DNA of 47,505 nt from an uncultured Algimonas sp. (lineage in GTDB: Bacteria; Pseudomonadota; Alphaproteobacteria; Caulobacterales; Maricaulaceae). Location of the stretch: the NCBI GenBank assembly GCA_937923575.1, contig CALDUL010000083.1:1-47505 (forward strand), written 5' to 3'. Each line of letters begins with the position of its first letter. The stretch's first letter is position 1. This document shows positions 32,933-41,420 of this stretch, piece by piece. The translations under genes and the position numbers were made by a program. A model generated the notes under the pieces. It was not told the DNA's origin. It did no database searches and worked only from the letters and a program-made list of their open reading frames with translations.

Positions 32933-33988
32933 TCAATACCGCAGGTTTCTTCCTCGATATGTCAGCCAAATAGCCGTTAGGAACACCAGCACAGAGCTAA
33001 ATTGATGCAGGAGCGACAGGTTGAGCGGCGCAACAGCCAACAGCGTCCAGATACCAAGCGCGACCTGCCAGATCAGCAGACCTCCCAGCAGCACGATCGG
33101 ACCGCGCAAACTCGCGACGCGGCGATAGCGCCATGCCACGACGGCAAAGAGCGCCAGCAGGATATAGGCCAATGTGCGGTGGTTGAATTGGATCGCCGCC
33201 GGATTTTCGAAGATGTTTCGGATCGCTGGGTCTTGGATCAAATATCCGTCCGGCACCACGCTACCGTCCATCAGTGGCCACTCATTGTAGGTTTTGCCGC
33301 TCCCGGTGCCGGCCACGAAGGCTCCGGCGATGATTTGCAGCCATGTCGTCCCTAGCAGCACTGCGGGCAGAACGACCTTGCGTCCGCCCTCGCGACCATC
33401 ACGATTGCGAAAGTCTAAATAAAGCCAGAGCAGGATGCCGAGGATCACGAAAGCCATGCCCAGATGGGCGGCGAGACGATACTGCGACACGCTCACCATG
33501 CCTTCTTGCAGGCCGGAATAGACCATCCACCAGCCAATCGCGCCTTGCAGCCCGATCAGCAGCAGCACAGCAGTGTAGGCCAGCGCCCTGCCCCGCGGCA
33601 GTCGGCGGCGGACAGCCAGCAGCAGGAACGGCACCGCCCACACCAGCCCTATGACACGCCCGAGCTGTCGGTGGGCCCATTCCCAGAAGTAGATAAAACG
33701 AAAGCCTGCGAGGTCCATGTCCGGATGTTCGGCGGAGAACTCCGGTATCTGTTTGTACTTCTCAAATTCGCTCAGCCACTGCGCCTCCGAGAGCGGCGGC
33801 AGCGCACCCCGGATCGGCGCCCATTCGGTAATCGACAGACCGCTATTGGTCAGCCGCGTCGCCCCGCCGACAACGATCATCGCGACGACGAGCAGCACCA
33901 TGACCATCAACCAGGCTGAAACCCAGCTGGGCGCTCGGGAATAGGCCGAGGCGGCAAAGGACGGACGTGCGGCGGAAAGACTCGTCAT
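32933..33988 (-). CDS. ctaA: Heme A synthase (COX15/CtaA)
   Basis: A 351-residue inner-membrane enzyme that oxidises the C8 methyl of heme O to make heme A for aa3-type oxidases. About eight hydrophobic helices are visible. Family stretches are GGATRLTNSGLSITEW near residue 42, FWEWAHRQLGR near 105, and FNHRTLAYILLA near 265, which supply heme-ligand histidines. Length and motifs fit the alphaproteobacterial/mitochondrial COX15 type rather than the short Bacillus CtaA. tRNA-Pro(GGG) lies 96 bases upstream on the same strand. Confidence 0.95.
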   Translation of the reverse strand: MTSLSAARPSFAASAYSRAPSWVSAWLMVMVLLVVAMIVVGGATRLTNSGLSITEWAPIRGALPPLSEAQWLSEFEKYKQIPEFSAEHPDMDLAGFRFIYFWEWAHRQLGRVIGLVWAVPFLLLAVRRRLPRGRALAYTAVLLLIGLQGAIGWWMVYSGLQEGMVSVSQYRLAAHLGMAFVILGILLWLYLDFRNRDGREGGRKVVLPAVLLGTTWLQIIAGAFVAGTGSGKTYNEWPLMDGSVVPDGYLIQDPAIRNIFENPAAIQFNHRTLAYILLALFAVVAWRYRRVASLRGPIVLLGGLLIWQVALGIWTLLAVAPLNLSLLHQFSSVLVFLTAIWLTYRGRNLRY

Positions 33989-34084
33989 GGCGTTATCGAT
34001 ATAGGCGGCTGACGCTGTGTTTTCGCTGCGACAAAGAGGCGACCGGGTCGCGGGACATCAGCGCTCAGCGGGGAAAGAAACGAG

Positions 34085-34161
34085 TGGTCGGAGTAGCAGG
34101 ATTCGAACCTGCGACCCCACGCCCCCCAGGCGTGTGCGCTACCGGACTGCGCCATACTCCG
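34085..34161 (-). tRNA. tRNA-Pro (anticodon GGG)
   Basis: A 77-base cloverleaf with encoded CCA. The acceptor CGGAGTA pairs with TACTCCG. The anticodon arm CACGC-CTGGGGG-GCGTG gives GGG, reading CCC/CCU. The T arm is GCAGGTTCGAATCCTGC. A weak TTGCCC-17-TACAGG element lies upstream. Confidence 0.96.
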
Positions 34162-34206
34162 CTCACTCGTGGCCGCGCCTGTAGCTGTGTGGGTTTCCAA
34201 GGGCAA

Positions 34207-34220
34207 GCCGCTCATGCGGC
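34207..34220 (-). terminator. Small hairpin after the merR-type gene
   Basis: On the minus strand GCCGC-ATGA-GCGGC is followed by TTGCCCTT, beginning 10 bases after the merR stop. It is short and has a poor T tract, so termination would be partial at best. Confidence 0.3.
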
Positions 34221-34230
34221 CCGTTTGCGA

Positions 34231-34812
34231 TTAGGATGCGTCTTTTGCGATGTCGTCCCAGTCGCGGCGTAGCTTTTCCAGCCGACCGAGCGCATTGCGC
34301 AGCTTGTCAGCGTCCACAGCTGCGACCAGCGGCTCGGCTGCCGGTGCCGGTGTTGGCTCGGGGATGGACACGGGCGCTTCTGCAGGGGGCACCGATACAG
34401 CGACCGGAGCCGGGGTCGGCGTTGATGCAGGGACTGACTTTGGCGCGACTGCCGCAGCGGGCCGCGCGAAGGGTTTTTCAATGCGCGCGGGAACCAGTGG
34501 CATATCCGTCAGATCGCGGTCGCGCGACGCCCGCTCCACCGACCGGCCTAGATCCACGATCCGCGCCGCGCCGCTCTTCTTGATGAGCTTCTGAACATCC
34601 TTGATGGGATGACCCTCTTCATGAAGCAGCGTTTTGATACCGCGTAGGAATTCAATGTCTTCGGGACGGTAGAAACGACGGCCGCCACCGCGCTTGATCG
34701 GCTTGATGTCGGTAAATTTGCTTTCCCAGAAACGCAGAACATGCGGCTGCAGTCCGAGCTCGTCACCGGCTTCACTAATGGTGCGGAATGCGCGTGTTGT
34801 CTTCGCCTGCAT
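34231..34812 (-). CDS. MerR family transcriptional regulator
   Basis: A 193-residue protein. The N-terminal 75 residues are a MerR-type winged helix: [20 protein letters not shown], then the wing [16 protein letters not shown]. The C-terminal half is a Pro/Ala-rich low-complexity segment ending in a short helix, with no obvious effector domain or cysteine sensor. This regulator downstream of ihfA is a standing feature of alphaproteobacterial plsX-fabH-ihfA clusters; its targets are unknown to me. It lies 33 bases after ihfA and is probably co-transcribed. Confidence 0.9.
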   Translation of the reverse strand: MQAKTTRAFRTISEAGDELGLQPHVLRFWESKFTDIKPIKRGGGRRFYRPEDIEFLRGIKTLLHEEGHPIKDVQKLIKKSGAARIVDLGRSVERASRDRDLTDMPLVPARIEKPFARPAAAVAPKSVPASTPTPAPVAVSVPPAEAPVSIPEPTPAPAAEPLVAAVDADKLRNALGRLEKLRRDWDDIAKDAS

Positions 34813-34845
34813 GGAAACAGCCCTGATTGCGAATCAGAGCTTAGC

Positions 34846-35166
34846 CTATTTCGGGCTCAGAGACGAATCGACGCGTTCGCGCAGAACTTGCGAGGGCTTG
34901 AAGACCAGAACGCGGCGAGAGGTGATCGGTACTTCGACGCCCGTTTTCGGGTTGCGGCCGATGCGTTCGCGCTTGTCACGCAGCAAAAATGTGCCGAACC
35001 CGGCAAGCTTGACGTTCTCCCCGCGCAGCAGAGCCGAGGAGACGTGGCCGATGACAGATTCGACGAGATCGGACGATTCGGAGCGCGACAGACCGATCTC
35101 GCGGTAGACCGCTTCCGCGAGATCAGCTCGCGTCACAGTGCCGTTATTAATTGTTTTGCTCGCCAT
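34846..35166 (-). CDS. ihfA: Integration host factor subunit alpha
   Basis: A 106-residue DNA-bending protein that pairs with IhfB. The family core is [22 protein letters not shown], with the beta-arm tip near [18 protein letters not shown] ends the fold. ATG 35166 gives the usual N-terminus ([20 protein letters not shown]); the frame extends five codons further up, into a promoter-like TTGTTA box. Its place between fabH and merR is conserved. Confidence 0.95.
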   Translation of the reverse strand: MASKTINNGTVTRADLAEAVYREIGLSRSESSDLVESVIGHVSSALLRGENVKLAGFGTFLLRDKRERIGRNPKTGVEVPITSRRVLVFKPSQVLRERVDSSLSPK

Positions 35167-35170
35167 ATCC

Positions 35171-35237
35171 CGCGTTAACAATCAAAACGGCACAGGAGTT
35201 TCAAGTGTAAATCAGCGCGCATTGCAAATTTAACGCG
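35171..35237. repeat. Inverted CGCGTTAA / TTAACGCG pair around the ihfA promoter
   Basis: CGCGTTAA at 35171-35178 and TTAACGCG at 35230-35237 are exact 8-bp inverted copies bracketing the fabH-ihfA gap. They could be operator half-sites. TTAACGCG also occurs at 8423-8430 and CGCGTTAA at 6257-6264, both intergenic. Confidence 0.35.
35176..35204 (-). promoter_or_regulatory. Promoter candidate for ihfA
   Basis: On the minus strand TTGAAA is followed after 17 bases by TTGTTA, nine bases before ATG 35166. The message would have little or no leader. Confidence 0.35.
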
Positions 35238-35242
35238 TGTTT

Positions 35243-36208
35243 TCAGTAGCGAAGCAGGCAGGCGCCCCAGGTGAAGCCGCCGCCAAAGGCTTCGAGCATG
35301 ACGCTATCCCCACGCTTTATCCGCCCGTCACGCACGGCGGCGTCCATGGCGAGCGGGACGCTGGCGGCGGAGGTATTGGCATGGCCTGCAACGGTGGAGA
35401 CGACCTGTTCGGGGCGCAACCTCAGCCGCTTGGCAACGGCCACGAGGATGCGTTGATTGGCCTGATGCGGGACGAACCAGTCGATATCCGTGACCTCGAC
35501 CTTTGCCTCATCTGCGCATTGCTGAATTATGCCGGCAATATCCTTGACCGCGTGTTTGAAGACCGCATTGCCGAGCATGCGTAGCTTACCGACCGTGCCT
35601 GTCATTGACGGTCCTCCATCCACATAGAGCATGTCCTTATGTGCGCCATCAGACCGGATGACGGAGTGCATGACGCCGCGTTCCGTCGTGTCTTCCGCTT
35701 CCAACACGACGGCTCCCGCCCCGTCGCCGAATAGCACACAGGTTCCGCGGTCTTCCCAATCTAGAATGCGTGAGAACGTCTCCGCTCCAATAAGCAGAAC
35801 GCGTCGGTGCGCGCCCGCTTCGATCAATTTGCTGGCGAGGTGAATGCCGTAGACAAATCCCGAACAGACGGCTTGCACATCGAAAGCGGCTCCATGCGAC
35901 ATGCCGAGCCTGTGCTGGATCATGGTCGCGGTGGAGGGGAAGGTCAGATCCGGTGTGGACGTCGCGACGAGCACCAGGTCCAGATCGTCGGCTGTGCAGC
36001 CCGCATGTTCCAGCGCTTTCAGCGCAGCCTGAAAGCCCAGATCGGCCGTTGTCTGTCCGACCGCCGCTATATGGCGCTGCTGGATGCCCGTTCGCTCGCG
36101 GATCCACGCGTCCGAGGTATCGAGGCCGAGATCACTGGCGAACTCCGCATTCGTCATGACGCGTTCCGGCAGATAGCTGCCGATCCCTCGAACGACAGCG
36201 CGGGTCAT
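35243..36208 (-). CDS. fabH: Beta-ketoacyl-ACP synthase III
   Basis: A 321-residue condensing enzyme that starts fatty-acid synthesis from acetyl-CoA and malonyl-ACP. The catalytic triad is visible: C115 in DVQAVCSGF, His in [11 protein letters not shown], and Asn in GHANTSAAS. The C-terminus [13 protein letters not shown] is typical. Its start overlaps the plsX stop by 4 bp. Confidence 0.97.
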   Translation of the reverse strand: MTRAVVRGIGSYLPERVMTNAEFASDLGLDTSDAWIRERTGIQQRHIAAVGQTTADLGFQAALKALEHAGCTADDLDLVLVATSTPDLTFPSTATMIQHRLGMSHGAAFDVQAVCSGFVYGIHLASKLIEAGAHRRVLLIGAETFSRILDWEDRGTCVLFGDGAGAVVLEAEDTTERGVMHSVIRSDGAHKDMLYVDGGPSMTGTVGKLRMLGNAVFKHAVKDIAGIIQQCADEAKVEVTDIDWFVPHQANQRILVAVAKRLRLRPEQVVSTVAGHANTSAASVPLAMDAAVRDGRIKRGDSVMLEAFGGGFTWGACLLRY

Positions 36209-37257
36209 ACGATGAAGCCGATGTTGTCGTCTTCGTCGTGTAGCGCATCCATCCGCGCGTCGATGGCCTCGAGGAAATCGCTTTCCGCCAAGCCGATCGC
36301 AATGTTCACCGCATTGGCGTAGCCAACATGATCGGTTCCGCCGTGGCTCTTTATGACGACACCGTTGAGCCCCAGAAACACCGCGCCGTTAACGCGCCTT
36401 GGATCGATGCGCCGTTTCAGTCGGAACAGTGCGAGCGAATTGAGCGAGGTCGTGAACTTCGACCACAGATTGCCCTTCAGCGCCTCGTTGAAGAACGTCC
36501 CTATGAGCTTGGCCGTACCTTCCGCCGTCTTGAGCGCGATATTTCCCGTGAAGCCGTCAGTCACGACGACATCCGCCCCGCCCATGGAGATATCATTGCC
36601 CTCGACATAGCCGACGTAGTTCAGACCGAGCTGGCTCTGTGACAGGCGTTCATGTGCCGCGCGAATGACGGCATTTCCCTTCTGCTCCTCGGTACCCACA
36701 TTCAACAGTCCGATCGTGGGATCATCCTTCTTGTAGATCGCCTTGTAATAGGCCTCACCCAGTACGGCGAACTCGGTCAGCTGCGCAGCGTCGACATCGA
36801 CATTCGCGCCGACATCCAGAACAACGGAAATTCCATTGGGGTTGGGCCAGCTCGCCGCAAGTGCCGGGCGCTGTACGCCCTGTTTCATGCGAAGCTGCAG
36901 CTTACCCATCGCCATCAGCGCTCCGGTATTGCCGGCCGACAGCGCGATATTTGCGCGTCCGGCTTTTACGCCTGCGACAGCATTCCACATGGAGCTGTCC
37001 TTGCCGCGCCGCAGTGCCTGGCTCGGCTTGTCATCCATGGCGATGACTTTCTCGGTGTGAACAATTTCCGAACGCTCACGTGTGCGCGGCGCCTTGGCCA
37101 GCAACGGGTCGAGCTGCGCTTTGTCGCCATGCAGCAGAAAGCGCGCGCGGCGGCCTTTGCCTTCGTGTTTCAGGAAATACTCCAGGCCCTTTATGACGAC
37201 TCCGGGGGCGTCGTCGCCGCCCATGGCATCCACCGATATGACCAAGCCGTCCAGCAT
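36205..37257 (-). CDS. plsX: Phosphate acyltransferase PlsX
   Basis: A 350-residue enzyme that makes acyl-phosphate from acyl-ACP for phospholipid synthesis. Family stretches are [20 protein letters not shown] at the start, [17 protein letters not shown] in the middle and [19 protein letters not shown] late. Length is normal. It is coupled to fabH and follows the UQCC chaperone gene by 33 bases. In many alphaproteobacteria a DUF177/YceD gene sits in that gap; here it does not. Confidence 0.97.
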   Translation of the reverse strand: MLDGLVISVDAMGGDDAPGVVIKGLEYFLKHEGKGRRARFLLHGDKAQLDPLLAKAPRTRERSEIVHTEKVIAMDDKPSQALRRGKDSSMWNAVAGVKAGRANIALSAGNTGALMAMGKLQLRMKQGVQRPALAASWPNPNGISVVLDVGANVDVDAAQLTEFAVLGEAYYKAIYKKDDPTIGLLNVGTEEQKGNAVIRAAHERLSQSQLGLNYVGYVEGNDISMGGADVVVTDGFTGNIALKTAEGTAKLIGTFFNEALKGNLWSKFTTSLNSLALFRLKRRIDPRRVNGAVFLGLNGVVIKSHGGTDHVGYANAVNIAIGLAESDFLEAIDARMDALHDEDDNIGFIV

Positions 37258-37290
37258 TAGCGCCGCTATAGGGTCGCGCGGCGGGCGCGA

Positions 37291-37836
37291 CTAGCGGAAT
37301 CCGGCTGTATCGGGGAAGTAGAAGCGTTTCGCGATGATGTCTTTCAGCGATGTTTCCGCAAGGCTCTTCTCCAGATCGAGTGCGTAGTCCGCGAGACGGG
37401 CGTCGAAGGCGTCAGCGGGCGCGTCATCGTCATTCTGAAGCGCTTCGGCGAGTGCGCGCTGCGGCTCTTCTGAATCCATCGCCTCGTTGAACGCCTTCAA
37501 CCGTTCGTAGAAAAGCGCGATCATCGGCTTGATCCGACGCTTTACACCCGTGTCGGCGATGCCTTCCTCGCGCAGGGCGACTTCGAAGTCGTCTTTCATT
37601 TCATCAAAAATTGCCTGCCGCAGGATTTCGCCGTCCCGACCTTCGCGATTGAGGCGGCGCATCATGACGGCGTAGTGCAGTGTAATCAGGCTGATACGAC
37701 CGTCATAGTCGTCCGCGACTTTGCCCGCGCCGAAAAAGGCCGGATCGCGCGATTGTTCCAGCAGTCGGAAATAGATGCCGCGCGCATCCCGCCGCTCCGG
37801 CAGGTCCCGACCCATTAGCTTGTCGAACAGTCCCAA
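37291..37836 (-). CDS. Ubiquinol-cytochrome c chaperone family protein
   Basis: A 181-residue protein of the CBP3/UQCC1 family, which in mitochondria binds newly made cytochrome b during bc1 assembly. The helical core shows ARGIYFRLLEQSRDPAFF, RISLITLHYAVMMRRL and FDEMKDDFEVALREEGIAD. Length is normal for the bacterial form, and it has no signal peptide, consistent with a cytoplasmic site at the membrane. It is divergent from bamE, the usual alphaproteobacterial arrangement. Confidence 0.92.
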   Translation of the reverse strand: MGLFDKLMGRDLPERRDARGIYFRLLEQSRDPAFFGAGKVADDYDGRISLITLHYAVMMRRLNREGRDGEILRQAIFDEMKDDFEVALREEGIADTGVKRRIKPMIALFYERLKAFNEAMDSEEPQRALAEALQNDDDAPADAFDARLADYALDLEKSLAETSLKDIIAKRFYFPDTAGFR

Positions 37837-37943
37837 CTTACGTCTCCGTCATCTACCGCGCGCCGCCCTTGCGGCCTGCGCTTGCTCTGGCTAGGTCAGC
37901 CCGACTCCTTTAGCGCATCTGCGCCCTTTTAGAGAGACGGTCC

Positions 37944-38453
37944 ATGCGCATTTCCGTTGCAGCGACAATCAAGCCCATCGCCCTGCTCGCCGGCCTCGCC
38001 GTCGTCTCGGCGTGCAACCCGACACTTCGGACGCATGGCTATGTCGCGACTGAGGAAGCCAAGCCTCAGGCGATCAACCCCAACTCAGATACCAAGGCTA
38101 GCGTGCTCGCCTCGCTCGGCAGCCCCTCCATCGAAGGCACGTTTGACGAAGCGGATGAGACGGACACGTGGTATTACATCAACCAGGTCCGTGAGCGTTA
38201 CGCCTATCTGCGCCCGCAGATCCAGGATCAGACGGTGACGGCCATCACCTTCAACGAGGACGGCCAAGTTCAGAAGGTCGCCGAGTTTGGCCTGAAGAAT
38301 CGTCAGATCGTGAACTACTCGGATCGCGAAACACCGACCCGTGGCCGCGAGCTCTCCGTATTGGAGCAGATTTTCGGTACAATCGGCCGCATTCCAACAG
38401 ACCGCATCGGCGGTCAGCAGGATGTTCCGGGCGGCGGCGGTGGGCCTCGCTAG
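37944..38453 (+). CDS. bamE: Outer membrane assembly lipoprotein BamE
   Basis: A 169-residue SmpA/OmlA-family lipoprotein that stabilises the BAM complex at the inner face of the outer membrane. The signal ends in VVSAC (lipobox), Cys24. The BamE core appears as SDTKASVLASLGSPSIEG and DTWYYINQVRERYAY. The C-terminal 50 residues, with a Gly/Pro-rich end, extend beyond the E. coli protein but are common in alphaproteobacteria. It is divergent from the UQCC chaperone gene, and its 3' end overlaps thiL by 4 bp. Confidence 0.93.
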   Translation: MRISVAATIKPIALLAGLAVVSACNPTLRTHGYVATEEAKPQAINPNSDTKASVLASLGSPSIEGTFDEADETDTWYYINQVRERYAYLRPQIQDQTVTAITFNEDGQVQKVAEFGLKNRQIVNYSDRETPTRGRELSVLEQIFGTIGRIPTDRIGGQQDVPGGGGGPR

Positions 38454-39346
38454 AGCCTGTGTCGATAGCCCGCGGGTGACGCGGGCGTTCCGTCGATCGT
38501 AATACCCTGCCCGGCGCGAACCTCCCCCGCCAGAGTGACCGCAACACCCAGCTGTTTGGCGGCTTCGATCATGGCCGCCTCGTCCTCTGCCGCAATGCAG
38601 AAGAGCAACTCGTAATCGTCGCCAAAACTTGCGCCCGTCGTGACGTCGGACCTCAAGTCCATGGCGACGCCACTGGCCGCAGCGATATGACCGGCCTCGG
38701 AGACGATTCCGTCTGAGATATCGGCGCATGCAGTTGCGTATTGCCGGAGAACCTTGCGGAGTACGAATCGCGGCTCCGGTCGCAGATAGGCTTCCTCGGC
38801 CCGAAGACGCATCGCACCATCAACCTCGATAGGCCGATCTGTGACAACCGCCAGGCCGATCTCGGCAAGTCCGAGCTCACCTGTGTGATAGACACGATCG
38901 CCGATTCTTGCACCGGAACGTGTGACCATCTTGCCCTGCGGAACAAGGCCGTAGACCGTTGCGCTGGCGACTAATGTCGCTGTCCCCCCGGTCGTATCGC
39001 CACCAATGAGCGGACAGTCGAAGGCCGACTGGGCATCTCTCAGCCCGGCAACAAAGCCGTCAAGCCAACGCGCGTCTCGACCCGTGGGCCAGCTCACATT
39101 GAGAGAATAAGCAATTGGCCGCGCGCCCTTTGCCGCGAGGTCAGACAGCGCGGTCCGAAGCAGACGCTCCGAAAAGCCACCGCCAATCCGCCCGGCTGGA
39201 AAATGCACACCCTCCACCATGGTGTCGGTGGAAATGACGAGCTGTTTCCCCGCTGGAACATCCAACAGCGCCGCATCATCCATCAGCTGCAATCCAGCTG
39301 GCCCGGCGAGCGGTCGCAGCTTCGCAATCAAGTCCACCTCATTCAT
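38450..39346 (-). CDS. thiL: Thiamine-monophosphate kinase
   Basis: A 298-residue kinase that makes thiamine diphosphate from thiamine monophosphate. Family motifs are ISTDTMVEGVHF (about residues 38-49), LIGGDTTGGT and the substrate loop ACADISDGIVSEAGHI. Length is slightly short but complete. It closes the leftward nrdR-rib-nusB run, the common alphaproteobacterial order, and lies 12 bases after nusB. Confidence 0.95.
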   Translation of the reverse strand: MNEVDLIAKLRPLAGPAGLQLMDDAALLDVPAGKQLVISTDTMVEGVHFPAGRIGGGFSERLLRTALSDLAAKGARPIAYSLNVSWPTGRDARWLDGFVAGLRDAQSAFDCPLIGGDTTGGTATLVASATVYGLVPQGKMVTRSGARIGDRVYHTGELGLAEIGLAVVTDRPIEVDGAMRLRAEEAYLRPEPRFVLRKVLRQYATACADISDGIVSEAGHIAAASGVAMDLRSDVTTGASFGDDYELLFCIAAEDEAAMIEAAKQLGVAVTLAGEVRAGQGITIDGTPASPAGYRHRL

Positions 39347-39358
39347 AGGAGGTGTCGT

Positions 39359-39832
39359 TCAAGAGACCGTCGGCAGGCCGAACTCCGCAGCGCGGACAGA
39401 CTTGGCGATCTTGTCGAGGACAGCGTTGACCATGCCGGGCTCCTTGCCCTCGAAGAAGTCGTTGGCGATAGCGACATATTCGTCGATCACGACCAACCCC
39501 GGAACATCGGGGCGCTGGATGATCTCAAAGACGCCGGAACGCAGCAGAGCGCGCAATGTTGTATCGAGACGACGAAGCGGCCACTTCTCCGGTAGCTGCT
39601 CGTCCAGTCGCCGGTCGATCTCGTCCTGAAACTGAACCACGCCGTTCACGACTGCCTCGAAAAACTTTTCGTCAGCTGCGACCATGCCTTCCTCGTCCTC
39701 GAAGCCGAAGCGGTGGTTGAGAAATTCGAACACGACCTGCTTGGTGGTCAGCTCTGTCAGGTCGAGTTGGTAGAGAGCCTGAACAGCACTCATTCGCGCC
39801 TGACGGCGCAATTTGGGTGTGGCGCCGCTCAT
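39359..39832 (-). CDS. nusB: Transcription antitermination factor NusB
   Basis: A 157-residue helical RNA-binding protein that joins NusE/S10 on boxA of rRNA leaders. Family stretches are RRQARMSAVQALYQLDL at residues 9-25 and LRALLRSGVFEI later, ending with DEYVAIANDFFEGKEPGMVNAVLDKIAK as separate segments. Length is normal. It is coupled to ribH by a 4-bp overlap. Confidence 0.95.
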   Translation of the reverse strand: MSGATPKLRRQARMSAVQALYQLDLTELTTKQVVFEFLNHRFGFEDEEGMVAADEKFFEAVVNGVVQFQDEIDRRLDEQLPEKWPLRRLDTTLRALLRSGVFEIIQRPDVPGLVVIDEYVAIANDFFEGKEPGMVNAVLDKIAKSVRAAEFGLPTVS

Positions 39833-40254
39833 GCGTTCAGCTCGGCTCGTATCTTGACCATGGTGACGGCCGCATTGGCGGCAAAACCGCCCTTGTCCTT
39901 GCGCGCCTTGTCCGCACGGGCCAGCGCCTGATCTTCATTCTCGACCGTGATGATGCCGTTGCCGATCGCTAGCTGCTGGTTGACCGCGAGGTCCATAATG
40001 GCGCGCGCACTTTCCTCGCAGACATAATCATAATGGGTCGTCTCACCCCGGATGACGCAGCCGAGTGCGACATAGGCGTCATAGCCCGCATTGGCCGCTT
40101 CCGCGTAGCTGATGACATGTGGGATTTCGAGCGCGCCCGGGACGACCATCTTGGTGACCTGCGCGCCCGCTGCATTCAGCGCGTCCATCGCGCCGTCCAG
40201 CAACATGTCCTGAATATGCTCGTAATAGCGAGCCTCGATCACGAGTATCTTCAT
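39829..40254 (-). CDS. ribH: 6,7-dimethyl-8-ribityllumazine synthase
   Basis: A 141-residue lumazine synthase that condenses the ribityl pyrimidine with dihydroxybutanone phosphate. Key stretches are VPGALEIPHVISYA and ALGCVIRGETTHYDYV, the latter carrying the catalytic His and phosphate-binding Arg. It is on the short side for the family, with a reduced N-terminus (MKILVIEARYY). It lies three bases after ribB and overlaps nusB by 4 bp. Confidence 0.95.
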   Translation of the reverse strand: MKILVIEARYYEHIQDMLLDGAMDALNAAGAQVTKMVVPGALEIPHVISYAEAANAGYDAYVALGCVIRGETTHYDYVCEESARAIMDLAVNQQLAIGNGIITVENEDQALARADKARKDKGGFAANAAVTMVKIRAELNA

Positions 40255-40257
40255 TGT

Positions 40258-41400
40258 CTAAGTCCGGGTCGCATTAAGCGGGTGAAGGCCGACGATTTCC
40301 AGATCGTAAGCGTCGAGGCCGATAAGCTTCGGCATGGAATTGGATAGCAGCGTCATCCGCGTCACGCCGAGATGGCTCAGCATCTGCGCGCCGACGCCAT
40401 ATTCGCGAACGGTCTGTTCCGAGCGGTTCGGCTTTGGCGCGCTAGCCCCCAAACGCTCCAGCAGCGAGTCGATCGACCCTTCCCGGATGAGCACCATGAC
40501 CGCGTGGCCATCGTGATCGGCGAGCACTTTCATCGCATCCCAGATCAGGCCGGAACGCGGGCTCTCCTCAGACAGGATGTCGCCCGCAAAGTCGATCTTG
40601 TGCACGCGTACCAGGCTCGGCTCGCCGTCCTTAGCGTCGCCGCGAGACAGTGCGACATGCTCCGTCCCGTCCAGCAGGTTGCGGTATACGTGAATTTTGA
40701 ACGCGTCGCCGCGCTGGGATGTAAAGTCGCTGGATGCGACATGTTTGACGAAGTGGTCTCGCTCCAGCCGATGCGCGACGAGGCTCTCGATCGTGCCAAT
40801 CTTCAGGCCGTGGAACTGCGCGAAAACGACAAGATCATCGAGTCGCGCCATAGTCCCATCGTCGTTCATGATCTCACAGATTACGGCGGACGGGTTCAGC
40901 CCCGCCATGCGCGAGATATCGACGGAGGCTTCGGTATGGCCCGTGCGGACGAGCACGCCGCCATCCTTGGCGATGATCGGAAACATGTGGCCGGGGCTGA
41001 CGATATCGTCGGCGCGAGAATCAGGGTCGATAGCGACCTGAATAGTTCGCGCCCTGTCACCCGCGCTTATACCCGTCGTGACACCTTCGCGTGCCTCGAT
41101 GCTCTGCGTGAAAGCTGTCTCGAAGCGGGATTTATTGTCCGCGCTCATATTGCGCAGGCCGAGCTCTTCGGCCCGTTCGCTTTCGAGCGCGAGGCAGACG
41201 AGCCCGCGGCCGAACTTGGCCATGAAATTGATCGCATCGGGGGTGGCGAATTGCGCCGGTATAATCAAATCGCCCTCGTTCTCGCGGTCTTCGGCATCGA
41301 CCAGGATATACATGCGCCCGTTGCGCGCATCCTCGATGATCTCCTCCGGTGTGGCGAGATTATAGACCGTCGAGGCGGCGGCTTCGTTCAGTTGTGTCAA
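40258..41400 (-). CDS. ribB: 3,4-dihydroxy-2-butanone 4-phosphate synthase with degenerate GTP cyclohydrolase II domain (RibBX type)
   Basis: A 380-residue two-domain protein. The N-terminal DHBP synthase domain is intact: DRENEGDLIIPA, RAREGVTTGIS-like EAREGVTTGIS, SPGHMFPI and RTGHTEASVD. The C-terminal domain has the GTP cyclohydrolase II fold but lacks the zinc-binding Cys-x10-Cys-x-Cys; that region has no cysteine. It should therefore make only dihydroxybutanone phosphate, like the RibBX proteins described in proteobacteria. The gene lies between ribE and ribH. A separate active RibA would be needed elsewhere in the genome. Confidence 0.93.
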   Translation of the reverse strand: MTQLNEAAASTVYNLATPEEIIEDARNGRMYILVDAEDRENEGDLIIPAQFATPDAINFMAKFGRGLVCLALESERAEELGLRNMSADNKSRFETAFTQSIEAREGVTTGISAGDRARTIQVAIDPDSRADDIVSPGHMFPIIAKDGGVLVRTGHTEASVDISRMAGLNPSAVICEIMNDDGTMARLDDLVVFAQFHGLKIGTIESLVAHRLERDHFVKHVASSDFTSQRGDAFKIHVYRNLLDGTEHVALSRGDAKDGEPSLVRVHKIDFAGDILSEESPRSGLIWDAMKVLADHDGHAVMVLIREGSIDSLLERLGASAPKPNRSEQTVREYGVGAQMLSHLGVTRMTLLSNSMPKLIGLDAYDLEIVGLHPLNATRT

Positions 41401-41420
41401 ACCGTGTCTTTCTTGGCGGA

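Noticed and set aside
35180-35225. IHF binding site upstream of ihfA (AATCAA and AATCAG elements)
   Set aside because: Neither is followed by TTR at the required spacing, so the consensus is not met.
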